From contig NZ_FNVA01000001.1 in the NCBI RefSeq assembly GCF_900108185.1, positions 682,001-746,000 on the forward strand: a DNA stretch of 64,000 nucleotides, in the 5' to 3' direction. The position numbers were made by a program, and so were the translations under genes. Positions 43,953-53,908 of the stretch are shown here, piece after piece. The notes under the pieces were generated by a model. It did not search any database and was not told the origin of the DNA. It worked only from the letters and a program-made list of their open reading frames with translations. Source of the DNA: Bryocella elongata. Its GTDB lineage: Bacteria; Acidobacteriota; Terriglobia; Terriglobales; Acidobacteriaceae. Each line of letters opens with the position of its first letter. Within the stretch, counting starts at the first letter, position 1.

Positions 43953-45365
43953 GTGAGTCTGGGGTTACAGCGGCGACTTCCGGTGGTCTGGGCCCTGCTG
44001 GCCGGGCTGACAGTCCGTGCCGCGTTCTTGCACGGGCGCCCTGAGGTGAGTGGCGACACGCTGCTGTACGGCGAGATCGCGCAGAACGTCCTGCGGCACC
44101 ACCTCTACGGCCGGACGACGGACTCTCTGCACGCGACCTGGATCCGGCTTCCGGGGTATCCGCTCTTCCTCGCAGCGAGCTTCCTGGTCTTCGGGGCGGG
44201 CAGCTACTACCCGGTGCTTTGGCTGAATGTCGCCCTGGATCTGGCGACCTGTCTGCTGATCGGAGCGATTGCCGCGCGGCTGGGTGGGCGGCGCGTGGGG
44301 CTCATCGCTCTCTGGATCGCGGCGCTTTGCCCATTCACTGCCAACTACTGCGCAGTGGCACTGACGGAGACGCCGAGCCTGCTGTGCGTGGCAGTTGCCT
44401 TCTACGGGCTGCAGCGGATGACGCAGGTCTCAGTTGGAAAGGTCTGCTGGGCCGCTGTTGTGGGGGCAGCGCTGGCTGTCGCCGTGCTACTGCGACCTGA
44501 GCAGGGCCTGCTGAGCGCTGCTGTGGTTCCAGCGGTGCTCTGGGTTGGCTGGCGCTCCCGGTCAAGGCGCGGATCGCGCGGGCTTGCGGAAGCCATTGCC
44601 CCCGCAGCGCTGAGTTGCGCAATCGTCCTGTTGCCTCTGCTCGGTTGGGGCATACGCAACGCCCGCGTGATGGGCCACTTTGAGCCGCTGGCCCCGAAAT
44701 CGGCGACCGATCCGGGGGAGCAGGTGCCGTCTGGCTTCAACCACTGGTACCGGACGTGGGGCATCGACTTCAAATCGACCTACGACGTGTATTGGAACTA
44801 CGACGGCGCAGGGATGGCGCTCACCGACCTGCCGCGCCGTGCGATCGACAACGCGGAGCAGCGTGCTCAGACAGAGAAGGTCTTTGCCGAATACAACGTC
44901 ATGCAGCTGGCCCGCCCGCAGTTCGACATCCAGTTCGAGCGGATCGCTGAGGAGCGAGATCATCTGCACCCACTGCGGTCGCATCTGGTGTTGCCGATTG
45001 CCCGGGTGGTGAATATGTGGCTGCGGCCGCGCACGGAGCTGATGGATCTCCCGCTTGACTGGTGGAACTGGAAGGCGCACGCCAAGGGCTTTAGCATCGC
45101 CGCAGCTCTGGCGCTGCTCAATCTCGGATTCCTGATGGTTGCGGGCGCTGGAGTGTGGAGGCAACGATGCTGCCTCGATGTCGTCCAGATGAGCATGCTG
45201 GGCTTCGTCGTGTTGCGGTCCGCGCTGTTGCTGACGCTGGACAACTCCGAGCCGCGCTACACGCTGGAGTGCCTTCCGGTGCTGATCGTCTTCGCGGCGT
45301 TGGCGTTTCGGAGGGATCTCCGGATGGGCAGGACCCTGCGCCAGGTGGCAACGCCTAGTGGGTGA
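43953..45365 (+). CDS. GT-C fold membrane glycosyltransferase (GT39/ArnT-like)
   Basis: 470 residues with about ten hydrophobic helices. The first loop has an acidic motif (GRPEVSGDTLLYGEIAQNVL) and WIRLPGYPLFLA, as in polyprenyl-phosphate-sugar-dependent GT-C enzymes; the end has DNSEPRYTLECLPVLIV, a common terminal motif of this group. Such enzymes move a sugar from a lipid carrier to a protein, lipid or glycan outside the membrane. The acceptor is unknown. It starts at GTG 43953; the ATGs before it are out of frame. Divergent from the polysaccharide fusion gene, and overlaps the lolA-like gene tail to tail by 11 bases. Confidence 0.8.
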   Translation: MSLGLQRRLPVVWALLAGLTVRAAFLHGRPEVSGDTLLYGEIAQNVLRHHLYGRTTDSLHATWIRLPGYPLFLAASFLVFGAGSYYPVLWLNVALDLATCLLIGAIAARLGGRRVGLIALWIAALCPFTANYCAVALTETPSLLCVAVAFYGLQRMTQVSVGKVCWAAVVGAALAVAVLLRPEQGLLSAAVVPAVLWVGWRSRSRRGSRGLAEAIAPAALSCAIVLLPLLGWGIRNARVMGHFEPLAPKSATDPGEQVPSGFNHWYRTWGIDFKSTYDVYWNYDGAGMALTDLPRRAIDNAEQRAQTEKVFAEYNVMQLARPQFDIQFERIAEERDHLHPLRSHLVLPIARVVNMWLRPRTELMDLPLDWWNWKAHAKGFSIAAALALLNLGFLMVAGAGVWRQRCCLDVVQMSMLGFVVLRSALLLTLDNSEPRYTLECLPVLIVFAALAFRRDLRMGRTLRQVATPSG

Positions 45366-46041
45366 CGATCTTCGTGGCTTTGTCGGGATGCATCGCAAAT
45401 GCCGCGGTATCTACCTTCGCATTCATCTTGATGTTGGAATAGTTTGCGGTGCGGTAGTCACCTTCCGGAGTATGGAATACCTGCCGCAGAGAGATTCCAC
45501 GCGCCGGGTCGATCCAGAGGGTGATCTTGTCGAAGTTGGCCGCGATCTTCGCGTCCTTGGGGGTCAGCTCCAGCTTTTCAGTTTTGACGCCTGCGATGGT
45601 CTCCGAGCCCGCATCCGAGACATTCCAGCTGGCGGCGAGGTCCTTGCCGCTGCCACCGAACCCGAGTGTGAGAAAGCTATCCGCCTGACCCGCCTTGGCC
45701 TTGAAGACGTCAACCTGGTTCAGCGCGGGGCTAAATACCTTCAACACGTTGTCGGAGTACTGGATGACCTGCGGCTTCGCACTGGAGCCGACGTCACTCA
45801 TGACTGCGCCCATACCGGTTTGACCGTTTTTGCGCACAAAGTAAACCGAGCCGTTCTGCACGGTCGAAACGGCGTGAATCACCTTCTCGTAGAACTCCTG
45901 GTGGACGTCCGCACGGGCGCTCTGAAAGCTCGCGCTCGCTTTGTCCATCTCCGCGAGCACGCTTTGCAGCTGGCCTTGAGCGTGAGCGACCGCAGAGAAG
46001 GCGAACGTGGCCAGGGTGAGGAGGATGGGGCGAAGACGCAT
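45355..46041 (-). CDS. LolA-like outer-membrane lipoprotein carrier family protein
   Basis: 228 residues with a signal peptide (LLTLATFAFSAVAHAQ). The mature part has the LolA/LppX fold pattern: an N-terminal helix (LAEMDKASASFQSARADVHQEFY), repeating beta strands (GSVYFVRKNG, KPQVIQYSDNVLKVFSP), and ITLWIDPARGISLRQVFHTPEGD. It may carry lipoproteins across the periplasm, but many Acidobacteriota have several paralogues, so I do not assign it as the single essential LolA. Follows a small membrane protein gene after 114 bases containing a hairpin. Confidence 0.78.
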   Translation of the reverse strand: MRLRPILLTLATFAFSAVAHAQGQLQSVLAEMDKASASFQSARADVHQEFYEKVIHAVSTVQNGSVYFVRKNGQTGMGAVMSDVGSSAKPQVIQYSDNVLKVFSPALNQVDVFKAKAGQADSFLTLGFGGSGKDLAASWNVSDAGSETIAGVKTEKLELTPKDAKIAANFDKITLWIDPARGISLRQVFHTPEGDYRTANYSNIKMNAKVDTAAFAMHPDKATKIVTH

Positions 46042-46083
46042 GATCAGGTGGGCTCCTTGCGCGGCGATTTCTGCCCGCGCCTG

Positions 46084-46110
46084 TCCGGGACTCCTTCTCG
46101 AAGTCCCGGA
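46084..46110. other. Perfect hairpin in lolA-like gene leader
   Basis: TCCGGGACT (46084-46092) and AGTCCCGGA (46102-46110), 9-bp stem, 9-base loop. It lies between the stop of the small membrane protein gene and the lolA-like start. No T run follows on the minus strand, so it may be an RNA-stability or processing element rather than a terminator. Confidence 0.5.
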
Positions 46111-46155
46111 GATTTAGATGGTGTTTTTCTGAAAATGTCGCCCTGCGCCCGCAAT

Positions 46156-46535
46156 CTAGCGCAGAACGGTCGCGTCGTAGGCCACGAGAATGCCGTGCGT
46201 GTTGAGCACCTGCTGGTAGCCGGTGAGGGTAATCGGCGTACCGGCCACGGGCTGGATGACCTGCAGAAGCTCGGTGCGGATTGCAGCGTCGTCCTTGGCT
46301 CCGTGCACGGCTTCCTTGCGCACCTCGTAGACGAACTTTTGCTGGGTGCCTGCCATGCCTGCGGGGCGCACCAGAACTTCGTTGGTGCTGAAGAGGACAT
46401 CAGGTGCGGGCTTGTCTTTGTAATCGACAAACCGGGGCGTGATGAAGATGAACGCCAGGATCAGCGTGACCATCACGTCGTAGTGGAAGCTGCCACGAGG
46501 GTAGGTCCAGAAGATGTACCGCCTGATGAGGCCCA

Positions 46536-46536
<1 letters not shown>
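46156..46536 (-). CDS. Small membrane-anchored protein of unknown function
   Basis: 126 residues. One N-terminal membrane segment (about residues 20-36, DVMVTLILAFIFITPRF) after a basic stretch, then a soluble domain of about 85 residues outside the membrane (TNEVLVRPAGM, FVYEVRKEAVHGAKDD, TLTGYQQVLNTHGILVAYDA). I do not recognise the family. It starts with GTG 46536, overlapping the last base of serS, with GGAGG eight bases upstream, so expression with serS is likely. The downstream lolA-like gene suggests an envelope role, an inference only. Confidence 0.7.
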
Positions 46537-48020
<1,484 letters not shown>

Positions 48021-48052
48021 CTAAATTGCCCCGATTCCCAGGTGACGCTGTA

Positions 48053-48068
48053 TATACTTGATCGTATA
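48053..48068. promoter_or_regulatory. Candidate autoregulatory operator of brnTA
   Basis: TATAC (48053-48057) and GTATA (48064-48068) are inverted arms around TTGATC, within an AT-rich patch 22 bases before the brnT start. BrnA antitoxins repress their own promoter, so this is a reasonable binding site. It is short and unconfirmed. Confidence 0.4.
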
Positions 48069-48089
48069 GACGCCGCTGAGGGGTATCGC

Positions 48090-48374
48090 GTGATCTTTGA
48101 TTGGGACGAAAACAAGAACGCAGCAAATCTGCGAAAACATGGCGTCGCGTTTGAGGATGCCGTCCTCGTCTTCGACGACCCGTTCCATATTTCCTTGCCT
48201 GACAGGATCGTGGAAGGCGAACAACGCTGGCAAATGATCGGCATGGCAGAGGGTGTGTTGGTGTTGCTGCTTGCGCACACTCTTGAGACAAACGATGAAG
48301 ATCAGTATGTGCGCCTGATCTCGGCGCGAAAGGCAGAGCCTCATGAAAGGAGACGGTATGAAGCGGGTGAGTAA
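48090..48374 (+). CDS. brnT: BrnT family toxin
   Basis: 94 residues; ribonuclease toxin of a type II toxin-antitoxin system. Family start IFDWDENKNAANLRKHGV, FEDAVLVFDDP, GEQRWQMIGMAEGVLVLLLAH and the ending VRLISARKAEPHERRRYE. Taking GTG 48090, with GAGGGG six bases upstream, gives exactly the family N-terminus; an earlier in-frame GTG at 48042 would add 16 unmatched residues. It overlaps brnA by 17 bases. It is inserted between the divergent housekeeping genes serS and purH. Confidence 0.93.
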   Translation: MIFDWDENKNAANLRKHGVAFEDAVLVFDDPFHISLPDRIVEGEQRWQMIGMAEGVLVLLLAHTLETNDEDQYVRLISARKAEPHERRRYEAGE

Positions 48375-48672
48375 GTGGGCGCCGGGCACTCCGGCTACGG
48401 CGGACCAGAAGCGGCGACTCGAAGCTCTGGCAAAGATGCCGGACAGCGAGATTGATCTATCCGATGCACCGGCTCTGCCTCCTGAGGCATGGGCGAATGC
48501 TGTTCGCGGCAAGTTCTATCGGCCGGTGAAAAAGGCTGTCAGCCTGCGCCTGGATGCTGATGTCATCGAATGGCTGAAGAAGGATGGGGAGGGATACCAG
48601 ACGCGAGCCAACCAGCTGCTACGCGAGCGGATGCTCGAGGATCTGGGGGTAGCGGAGCCGCGCCAGGGATGA
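48358..48672 (+). CDS. brnA: BrnA family antitoxin
   Basis: 104 residues. BrnA binds and blocks BrnT and represses the operon. The C-terminal ribbon-helix-helix part reads AVSLRLDADVIEWLKKDGEG, then YQTRANQLLRERM. The ATG at 48358 has AAAGGAGA just upstream (48346-48353), inside the end of brnT, so it is translated with the toxin. The N-terminal part (VSKWAPGTPATADQKRRLEA) probably wraps the toxin. Confidence 0.92.
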   Translation: MKRVSKWAPGTPATADQKRRLEALAKMPDSEIDLSDAPALPPEAWANAVRGKFYRPVKKAVSLRLDADVIEWLKKDGEGYQTRANQLLRERMLEDLGVAEPRQG

Positions 48673-48707
48673 ATCCTCATCACATGCCGAATACAATGAG
48701 ACATGTG

Positions 48708-50294
48708 ATGAGCGAATCAAACGACCTGAAAGCAGTGAAGCGCGCCCTCCTCTCCGTTACCGACAAGACCGGCCTTGTGGAGTTCGCCGGGACCCTGGCC
48801 AGGCATGGGGTGGAACTGATCTCCACCGGCGGGACGGCGAAGGTCCTGCGCGAAGCCGGCCTGAGTGTCAAAGATATCTCCGAGCTGACGGGCTTTCCCG
48901 AGATGCTCGACGGCCGCGTAAAGACGCTGCACCCCAAGGTCCATGGTGGCCTTCTGCATCGCCGGAGCGATCCGGCCCACGTCGCCGCTGTGAATGAGCA
49001 CGAAATTCTGCCCATCGACATGGTGGTGGTGAACCTCTACGCCTTTGAGAAGACGGCGGCGAAGCCGGGCGTGCACTTTGAAGAGATCATCGAGAACATC
49101 GACATCGGGGGCCCTTCGATGTTGCGCTCTGCAGCGAAGAACTTCGAGGACGTGGCCGTGGTGCCCGACCCGAAGGACTACGCGGACCTCGCCGCCGAGC
49201 TGGACGCCAACGCAGGCTCTCTTAGCGCAGCAACGCGCTGGAAGCTGGCCCGCAAGGCGTTCGCCACCACTGCGGCGTACGATTCGGCGATCGCCTCCAC
49301 GCTGGACGCGCTGCCTGCCGAGCCCGGTTCGGTCGAGAAGACCACAGAGCTTCCCGTCACGCTGCGTATCGTGGCGCCGCGCAAGACCTCGCTGCGCTAC
49401 GGCGAGAATCCTCACCAGGCGGCTGCTGTCTATACCGACGGCACCGAGCTGGGTATCGCCAACGCGGCGCAGCTGCAGGGCAAGGAACTCAGCTACAACA
49501 ACCTCGTTGATCTGGACGCCTGCTGGGCGCTGGCCTCGGAGTTTGAAGCGACGGTGGTTGCGATCATCAAGCACACCAACCCCTGCGGCGTCGGACAGGG
49601 AACGACGGTGGCCGAAGCGTACGCCCGTGCGCTTGAGGCTGATCCGGTCTCGGCGTTCGGCGGTGTGATCGGTGTAAATCGCGTCGTCGACGGTGTGGCG
49701 GCGGCGGAGATGGCGAAGCTCTTCGTCGAGGCGATCGTCGCTCCGGGCTTCACAGATGAAGCCAAGGCGGCCTTCGCGGCGAAGAAGAATCTCCGGCTGC
49801 TCGAGCTCAAGCCCGCACCGCTGGTCGACCGCATCAAGCAGATCTCCGGCGGTTTCCTGGTCCAGAATGAGGACTTCCACCCGATCACCGCGGCGGATGT
49901 CAAGATCGTGACCGAGCGTCACCCGACCCCGGACGAGATGGAAGCCCTCCTCTTCTCGTGGAAGGTCTGCAAGCACGTCAAGTCGAACGCGATCGTCTAC
50001 GCGCGCCTGAAGGACGGCTTCGGCCAGTCGGTGGGCATTGGCGCGGGGCAGATGAGCCGTGTGGATGCGGCCCGCTTCGGCGCGATGAAGGCGGCGCTGC
50101 CGCTCGAAGGCACCGTCGCGGCATCGGACGCGTTCTTTCCCTTCGCCGACGGCCTCGAGACCGTCGCGAAGGCCGGAGCGACGGCTGTGATCCAGCCGGG
50201 AGGGTCGGTCCGCGATGCTGAGGTGATCGAAGCGGCCAACAAGCTGGGAGTTGCGATGGTGCTCACCGGCGTGCGCCACTTCCGCCACGGCTGA
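48708..50294 (+). CDS. purH: Bifunctional purine synthesis protein PurH (AICAR formyltransferase/IMP cyclohydrolase)
   Basis: 528 residues, catalysing the last two steps to IMP. N-terminal cyclohydrolase domain: [64 protein letters not shown]-terminal formyltransferase: [37 protein letters not shown] (catalytic Lys and His), [13 protein letters not shown] and [12 protein letters not shown]. ATGs at 48696 and 48708 are both in frame without a strong Shine-Dalgarno; 48708 is chosen for length. It follows brnA by 35 bases and may share its transcript. A hairpin lies 45 bases downstream. Confidence 0.97.
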   Translation: MSESNDLKAVKRALLSVTDKTGLVEFAGTLARHGVELISTGGTAKVLREAGLSVKDISELTGFPEMLDGRVKTLHPKVHGGLLHRRSDPAHVAAVNEHEILPIDMVVVNLYAFEKTAAKPGVHFEEIIENIDIGGPSMLRSAAKNFEDVAVVPDPKDYADLAAELDANAGSLSAATRWKLARKAFATTAAYDSAIASTLDALPAEPGSVEKTTELPVTLRIVAPRKTSLRYGENPHQAAAVYTDGTELGIANAAQLQGKELSYNNLVDLDACWALASEFEATVVAIIKHTNPCGVGQGTTVAEAYARALEADPVSAFGGVIGVNRVVDGVAAAEMAKLFVEAIVAPGFTDEAKAAFAAKKNLRLLELKPAPLVDRIKQISGGFLVQNEDFHPITAADVKIVTERHPTPDEMEALLFSWKVCKHVKSNAIVYARLKDGFGQSVGIGAGQMSRVDAARFGAMKAALPLEGTVAASDAFFPFADGLETVAKAGATAVIQPGGSVRDAEVIEAANKLGVAMVLTGVRHFRHG

Positions 50295-50338
50295 TCCCCC
50301 ATCTGCGCCACGACGGCTGGAAAATACCGAATCACGCG

Positions 50339-50366
50339 GCTGGCGGGAGCTTCTTCTCCCGCCAGC
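50339..50366 (+). terminator. Hairpin after purH, possible terminator
   Basis: GCTGGCGGGAG (50339-50349) and CTCCCGCCAGC (50356-50366), 11-bp perfect stem with a 6-base loop. No T tract follows, so termination may be incomplete or Rho-dependent. Confidence 0.55.
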
Positions 50367-50507
50367 ATCCATGTGGGATGGTGTACCGTCTAAAGAACAG
50401 CGAGCGCCGCATGCGAGCCCCTGCCGGCTGGCGGCCCTTCGCCCGGTGCGCCGGAGCGAAGTTTGCCGGTGGCGTATGCGGTTTCCTGGCTGGACAGGAC
50501 CCCCTTA

Positions 50508-52622
50508 ATGACGTTCTCCCTCGTTGTGCCGCGCCCGAAGTTCTCCCTTCTTCAGCCGATGGTTGCAGGCGGTTGCCTGCTGCTTGCCGCGTGTCTCCTG
50601 CCCGTCCATGCGGCGCAGGCTCAGACTCTCAAGACCCGCACGGCCCCTGAAGTTGCGGCCGCAGCACAGGACACTCCGAACCACTCGTCCTCCTATTACC
50701 ACTACGGCCTCGCTCGCATGTATGAGGAGCAGGCTGCTGCAACCGGAAGGCAGGACCTGGCGACGCAGGCCATCGAGCAGTTCAAGCTTGCGCTGGACGC
50801 TGACCCCGACGCACGCACCCTGCAGGACGGTCTCTCCAATCTTTACTTCCGCCTCGGCCGCATCCGTGAGGCTGTGTCTTCGGCGCAGGATCAGGTGAAC
50901 AAGCATCCTGATGACGTCGATGCTCATCAGCTGCTCGGGCGAGTCTTTTTGCGCTCGCTTGGCGATGGTCAAGGTGCGCAGTCGGCGCAGATGCTCGCTG
51001 CCGCGATCAAGGAATACGAGACGATCGCAAAGCTCAAGCCCAAGGATCTCGAGACGCATGTCCTTCTTGGCCAGCTCTACGGTCTGAACCATGACACTCT
51101 GAAGGCTGAAGACGAGTTCAAGGCTGCTCAGCAGATCGACGGAAACAACGAGGACGTGGTCCTCAACCTGGCGCGGCTCTACTCCGAGCAGGGTGAGAAT
51201 GACAAGGCGGCCGAGCTGATCGCCGCGGTGCCGGAAGACGATCGCAGCGTGCGCATGGACTTCGCGCTTGCGGGGCTCTATGACCAGCTGCATCAGTCGA
51301 CGAAGGCCGTGCAGGCCTATAAGGGAGCGCTCGCGCAGGATCCCGATAACACCGATGCCAAGCGCGGTCTGGCGCAGGCTCTGCTGTCGGCAGGGCAGAA
51401 CGATGAGGCTGCGAAGGTCTATGCGGACATCCTGAAGTCGAACCCTGAGGACGCACAGGCACTCATTCGCGAGGCCGATGTGCAGCGCCAGAAGGGGCAC
51501 TACGAACAGGCGCTCAGCACCCTGAAAAAGGCGCAGGCCCTGGCGAGCGACAACCTCGAGCTGAACTACAACCTCGCGCTCGTCTACGACGCGCTTGGCC
51601 GTTATGACGAGGCCAGCTCGACGCTGAAGCAGATGCTCAAAGCGACGGCGACGCCGGATGGCAAGTATGCCGACCAGGACGCGAACAACCGCGGGCTGTT
51701 CCTGGATCGGCTCGGCATCGTGAGCCGCGAGGCAGGCAACGTCGATACAGCAGTGGACACCTATCGCCAGATGGTGGCTCTGGGAGGAGAATACCGCGCT
51801 CGCGGCTATGACGGAATCGTCTCGTCCTACCGTGATGCCCACCAATGGGCCAAGGCGCTGGACGCTGCAGCTGAGGCGGCGAAGGCGCTTCCGGCGAACC
51901 ATGATGTGCAGCTGAACTATGCGAGTCAGCTTGGCGATGCAGGCAAGCTGGACGATGCCCTGAAGCTGGCCAACGCGCAGCTCACCAATACGCCTTCGGA
52001 CCGCGAGGTTTACTTCACGATTGCGGACATCAATGCCCGCGCCCGGCGCTTCAAAGACGCCGAAGCAGCCCTGGCGAAGGTCGAAACCTTGTCCACCAAA
52101 GCCCCAGAGAAGGTCTTCCTCAACGACTACCGGGCCAACCTCGCAGAGAAGCAAAAACTCTACGATCAGGCGGAGATGGACTATCGCAAGGGACTTGCCA
52201 TCGATCCCAGCAACGCCTCGATCGCAAACGACTACGGCTATATGCTTGCGGATCGCGGCAAGCAGCTCGACGAAGCTGTGACGATGCTCAAGAAGGCTGT
52301 CGACTTCGATCCGCAAAACGGAGCCTTCCTGGACTCGCTGGCCTGGGCCTACTTCAAGCAGGGGCAATATGCCCTGGCTGAGGACTGCGAACGCAAGGCC
52401 GTGATGCGAATGGGCACGGATCCCGCGCTGCATGATCATCTGGGTGAGATTTACGCCCATAGTGGCAAACTGCAGCAGGCGATCGCTGAATGGCAGAAGG
52501 CGCTTGACTTCTATGCCACGTCGCTGGCTCCCGACGCTGACCCGTCGGATGTGGCGAAGGTGCAGAAGAAGCTCGAGGGAGCTCGCGTCCGGCTGGCACA
52601 TGGCGGGGCACCGACCAAATAG
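50508..52622 (+). CDS. Exported TPR-repeat protein
   Basis: 704 residues. A signal sequence with a hydrophobic core (MVAGGCLLLAACLLPVHAAQA) about 15 residues in; the LAAC sequence could act as a lipobox. The rest is almost wholly tetratricopeptide repeats, about 14-16 units of 34 residues: for example EAVSSAQDQVNKHPDDVDAH, HYEQALSTLKKAQALASDNL, LYDQAEMDYRKGLAIDPSNA. Catalytic motifs are absent. TPR proteins of this type act as scaffolds for envelope or secretion complexes; the partner is unknown. The ATG at 50508 is chosen; an in-frame start at 50463 is possible. dgt follows after 114 bases containing a hairpin. Confidence 0.85.
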   Translation: MTFSLVVPRPKFSLLQPMVAGGCLLLAACLLPVHAAQAQTLKTRTAPEVAAAAQDTPNHSSSYYHYGLARMYEEQAAATGRQDLATQAIEQFKLALDADPDARTLQDGLSNLYFRLGRIREAVSSAQDQVNKHPDDVDAHQLLGRVFLRSLGDGQGAQSAQMLAAAIKEYETIAKLKPKDLETHVLLGQLYGLNHDTLKAEDEFKAAQQIDGNNEDVVLNLARLYSEQGENDKAAELIAAVPEDDRSVRMDFALAGLYDQLHQSTKAVQAYKGALAQDPDNTDAKRGLAQALLSAGQNDEAAKVYADILKSNPEDAQALIREADVQRQKGHYEQALSTLKKAQALASDNLELNYNLALVYDALGRYDEASSTLKQMLKATATPDGKYADQDANNRGLFLDRLGIVSREAGNVDTAVDTYRQMVALGGEYRARGYDGIVSSYRDAHQWAKALDAAAEAAKALPANHDVQLNYASQLGDAGKLDDALKLANAQLTNTPSDREVYFTIADINARARRFKDAEAALAKVETLSTKAPEKVFLNDYRANLAEKQKLYDQAEMDYRKGLAIDPSNASIANDYGYMLADRGKQLDEAVTMLKKAVDFDPQNGAFLDSLAWAYFKQGQYALAEDCERKAVMRMGTDPALHDHLGEIYAHSGKLQQAIAEWQKALDFYATSLAPDADPSDVAKVQKKLEGARVRLAHGGAPTK

Positions 52623-52642
52623 CGATGGATGGATCAGACCGG

Positions 52643-52666
52643 CAGGGTGGGCTCAGGCCCACCCTG
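52643..52666 (+). terminator. Hairpin between TPR gene and dgt
   Basis: CAGGGTGGGC (52643-52652) and GCCCACCCTG (52657-52666) form a perfect 10-bp stem with a TCAG loop, followed by TCTGCTGTT. A weak terminator or processing site. Confidence 0.55.
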
Positions 52667-52736
52667 TCTGCTGTTCGAACGGAACGTTCTGCATCCCGGG
52701 CCTGCGGGTCGCGGGTCGCATAAACTCAGAGGAAGA

Positions 52737-53891
52737 ATGAGCAAGAACCTGCATTACTGCGGCGTCTTCGACGAAGAGGCCCTTCGGCTCTCGACGCGAG
52801 AGTTTCCAGCGCCAGCGGGTGACGTGCGCTTTGCCTTTGAACGTGATCGCGAACGTGTCGTTCACTCCCGCGCATTTCGACGGCTTGCGGGCAAGACGCA
52901 GGTCTTCACCAGCCGGGCTTCGGATCACTTCCGCAGCCGCCTGACGCACACCATCGAGGTCGCGCAGGTGGCGCGCCGGGTCGCGTCGCCGCTGAAGCTG
53001 AACATGGACCTCACGGAGACGCTGGCGCTGGTCCATGACATCGGGCACCCGCCCTTTGGACATGCCGGTGAGCGGGCTCTCGATCGCTGCCTCCAGAAGC
53101 ACGGCCTTCGCTTCGATCACAACCTTCATGCGCTGCGTATCGTGGAACGTTTCGAGCAGCGCTACGCCGGGCATCGTGGATTGAACCTGACCCTCGGCAC
53201 GCGGGAGGGAATTGTGAAGCACTCTCGCGACTACGCGGCCGCTTCGCACCCGGAGCTCGCGCAGTACTTCCTCGATCAGCGACCGCCACTTGAAGCCCAG
53301 CTGATCGATCTTGCGGATGAGATCGCCTACCTGACCGCGGATCTTGACGATGGCGTGGAGTCTGGTCTACTCGAGATCGGCCACATCCGTGAGCATGTGG
53401 ACATCCTGGGCCGCTCTTACGATGTGGTGAAGGCCGCCCATCCAGGGGCAGAAGACGCCCACATCTTCCACGATGCACTGCAAGCGATGCAGAAGACGCT
53501 GGTCACGGACCTGGTGGAGACGATCGCCTCGAACGTGGAGGCGGCGGGTGCCGAGACGCTCGAAGACATCCGGAACCTTCCGCGACGAGTAGCTGTCTTT
53601 TCGGAGCAGGCGGAGTTTGAGCGCATGCAGGAGAAGCGATATCTCTACAGCACGCTCTACACGTGCGATGCACTCGAGCAGGAGCACTCCAAGGCGGAGC
53701 AGGTGGTGACGGAGTTGTTTGAGTTCTGGACGGCGTATCCGGAGGAGCTACCAGAGAGCTACCTCCCGGACATCGAGAACGAAGGGCTGCCACGCATCGT
53801 TGCGGACTACATCGCCGGGATGACAGACAACTTCATCCTGATGCAGTACGCGAGCGTGCGCAGATTTGTGCGGTCAGGACGGCTGTTCTAA
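52737..53891 (+). CDS. dgt: Deoxyguanosinetriphosphate triphosphohydrolase-like protein
   Basis: 384 residues, HD-domain dNTPase that splits dNTPs into nucleoside and triphosphate. Visible: RVVHSRAFRRLAGKTQVF, RSRLTHTIEVAQVAR with H71, and the HD pair H100-D101 in LVHDIGHPPFGHAGERAL, followed by FDHNLHALRIVE and later DLADEIAYLTADLDDGV. The shorter type (about 380 residues) rather than E. coli Dgt (505). The ATG at 52737 is chosen because the family sequence starts there and GAGGAAG lies just before. Convergent with cheB, 17 bases apart. Confidence 0.93.
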   Translation: MSKNLHYCGVFDEEALRLSTREFPAPAGDVRFAFERDRERVVHSRAFRRLAGKTQVFTSRASDHFRSRLTHTIEVAQVARRVASPLKLNMDLTETLALVHDIGHPPFGHAGERALDRCLQKHGLRFDHNLHALRIVERFEQRYAGHRGLNLTLGTREGIVKHSRDYAAASHPELAQYFLDQRPPLEAQLIDLADEIAYLTADLDDGVESGLLEIGHIREHVDILGRSYDVVKAAHPGAEDAHIFHDALQAMQKTLVTDLVETIASNVEAAGAETLEDIRNLPRRVAVFSEQAEFERMQEKRYLYSTLYTCDALEQEHSKAEQVVTELFEFWTAYPEELPESYLPDIENEGLPRIVADYIAGMTDNFILMQYASVRRFVRSGRLF

Positions 53892-53908
53892 GGCTTTGGA
53901 GCCTGGCT

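Noticed and set aside
48717-50372. 551-codon open frame on the minus strand
   Set aside because: Antisense to purH; Arg/His/Asp-rich shadow without motifs.
50505-52601. 698-codon open frame on the minus strand
   Set aside because: Antisense to the TPR gene; composition is that of a reverse-frame shadow and the plus strand has clear repeats.
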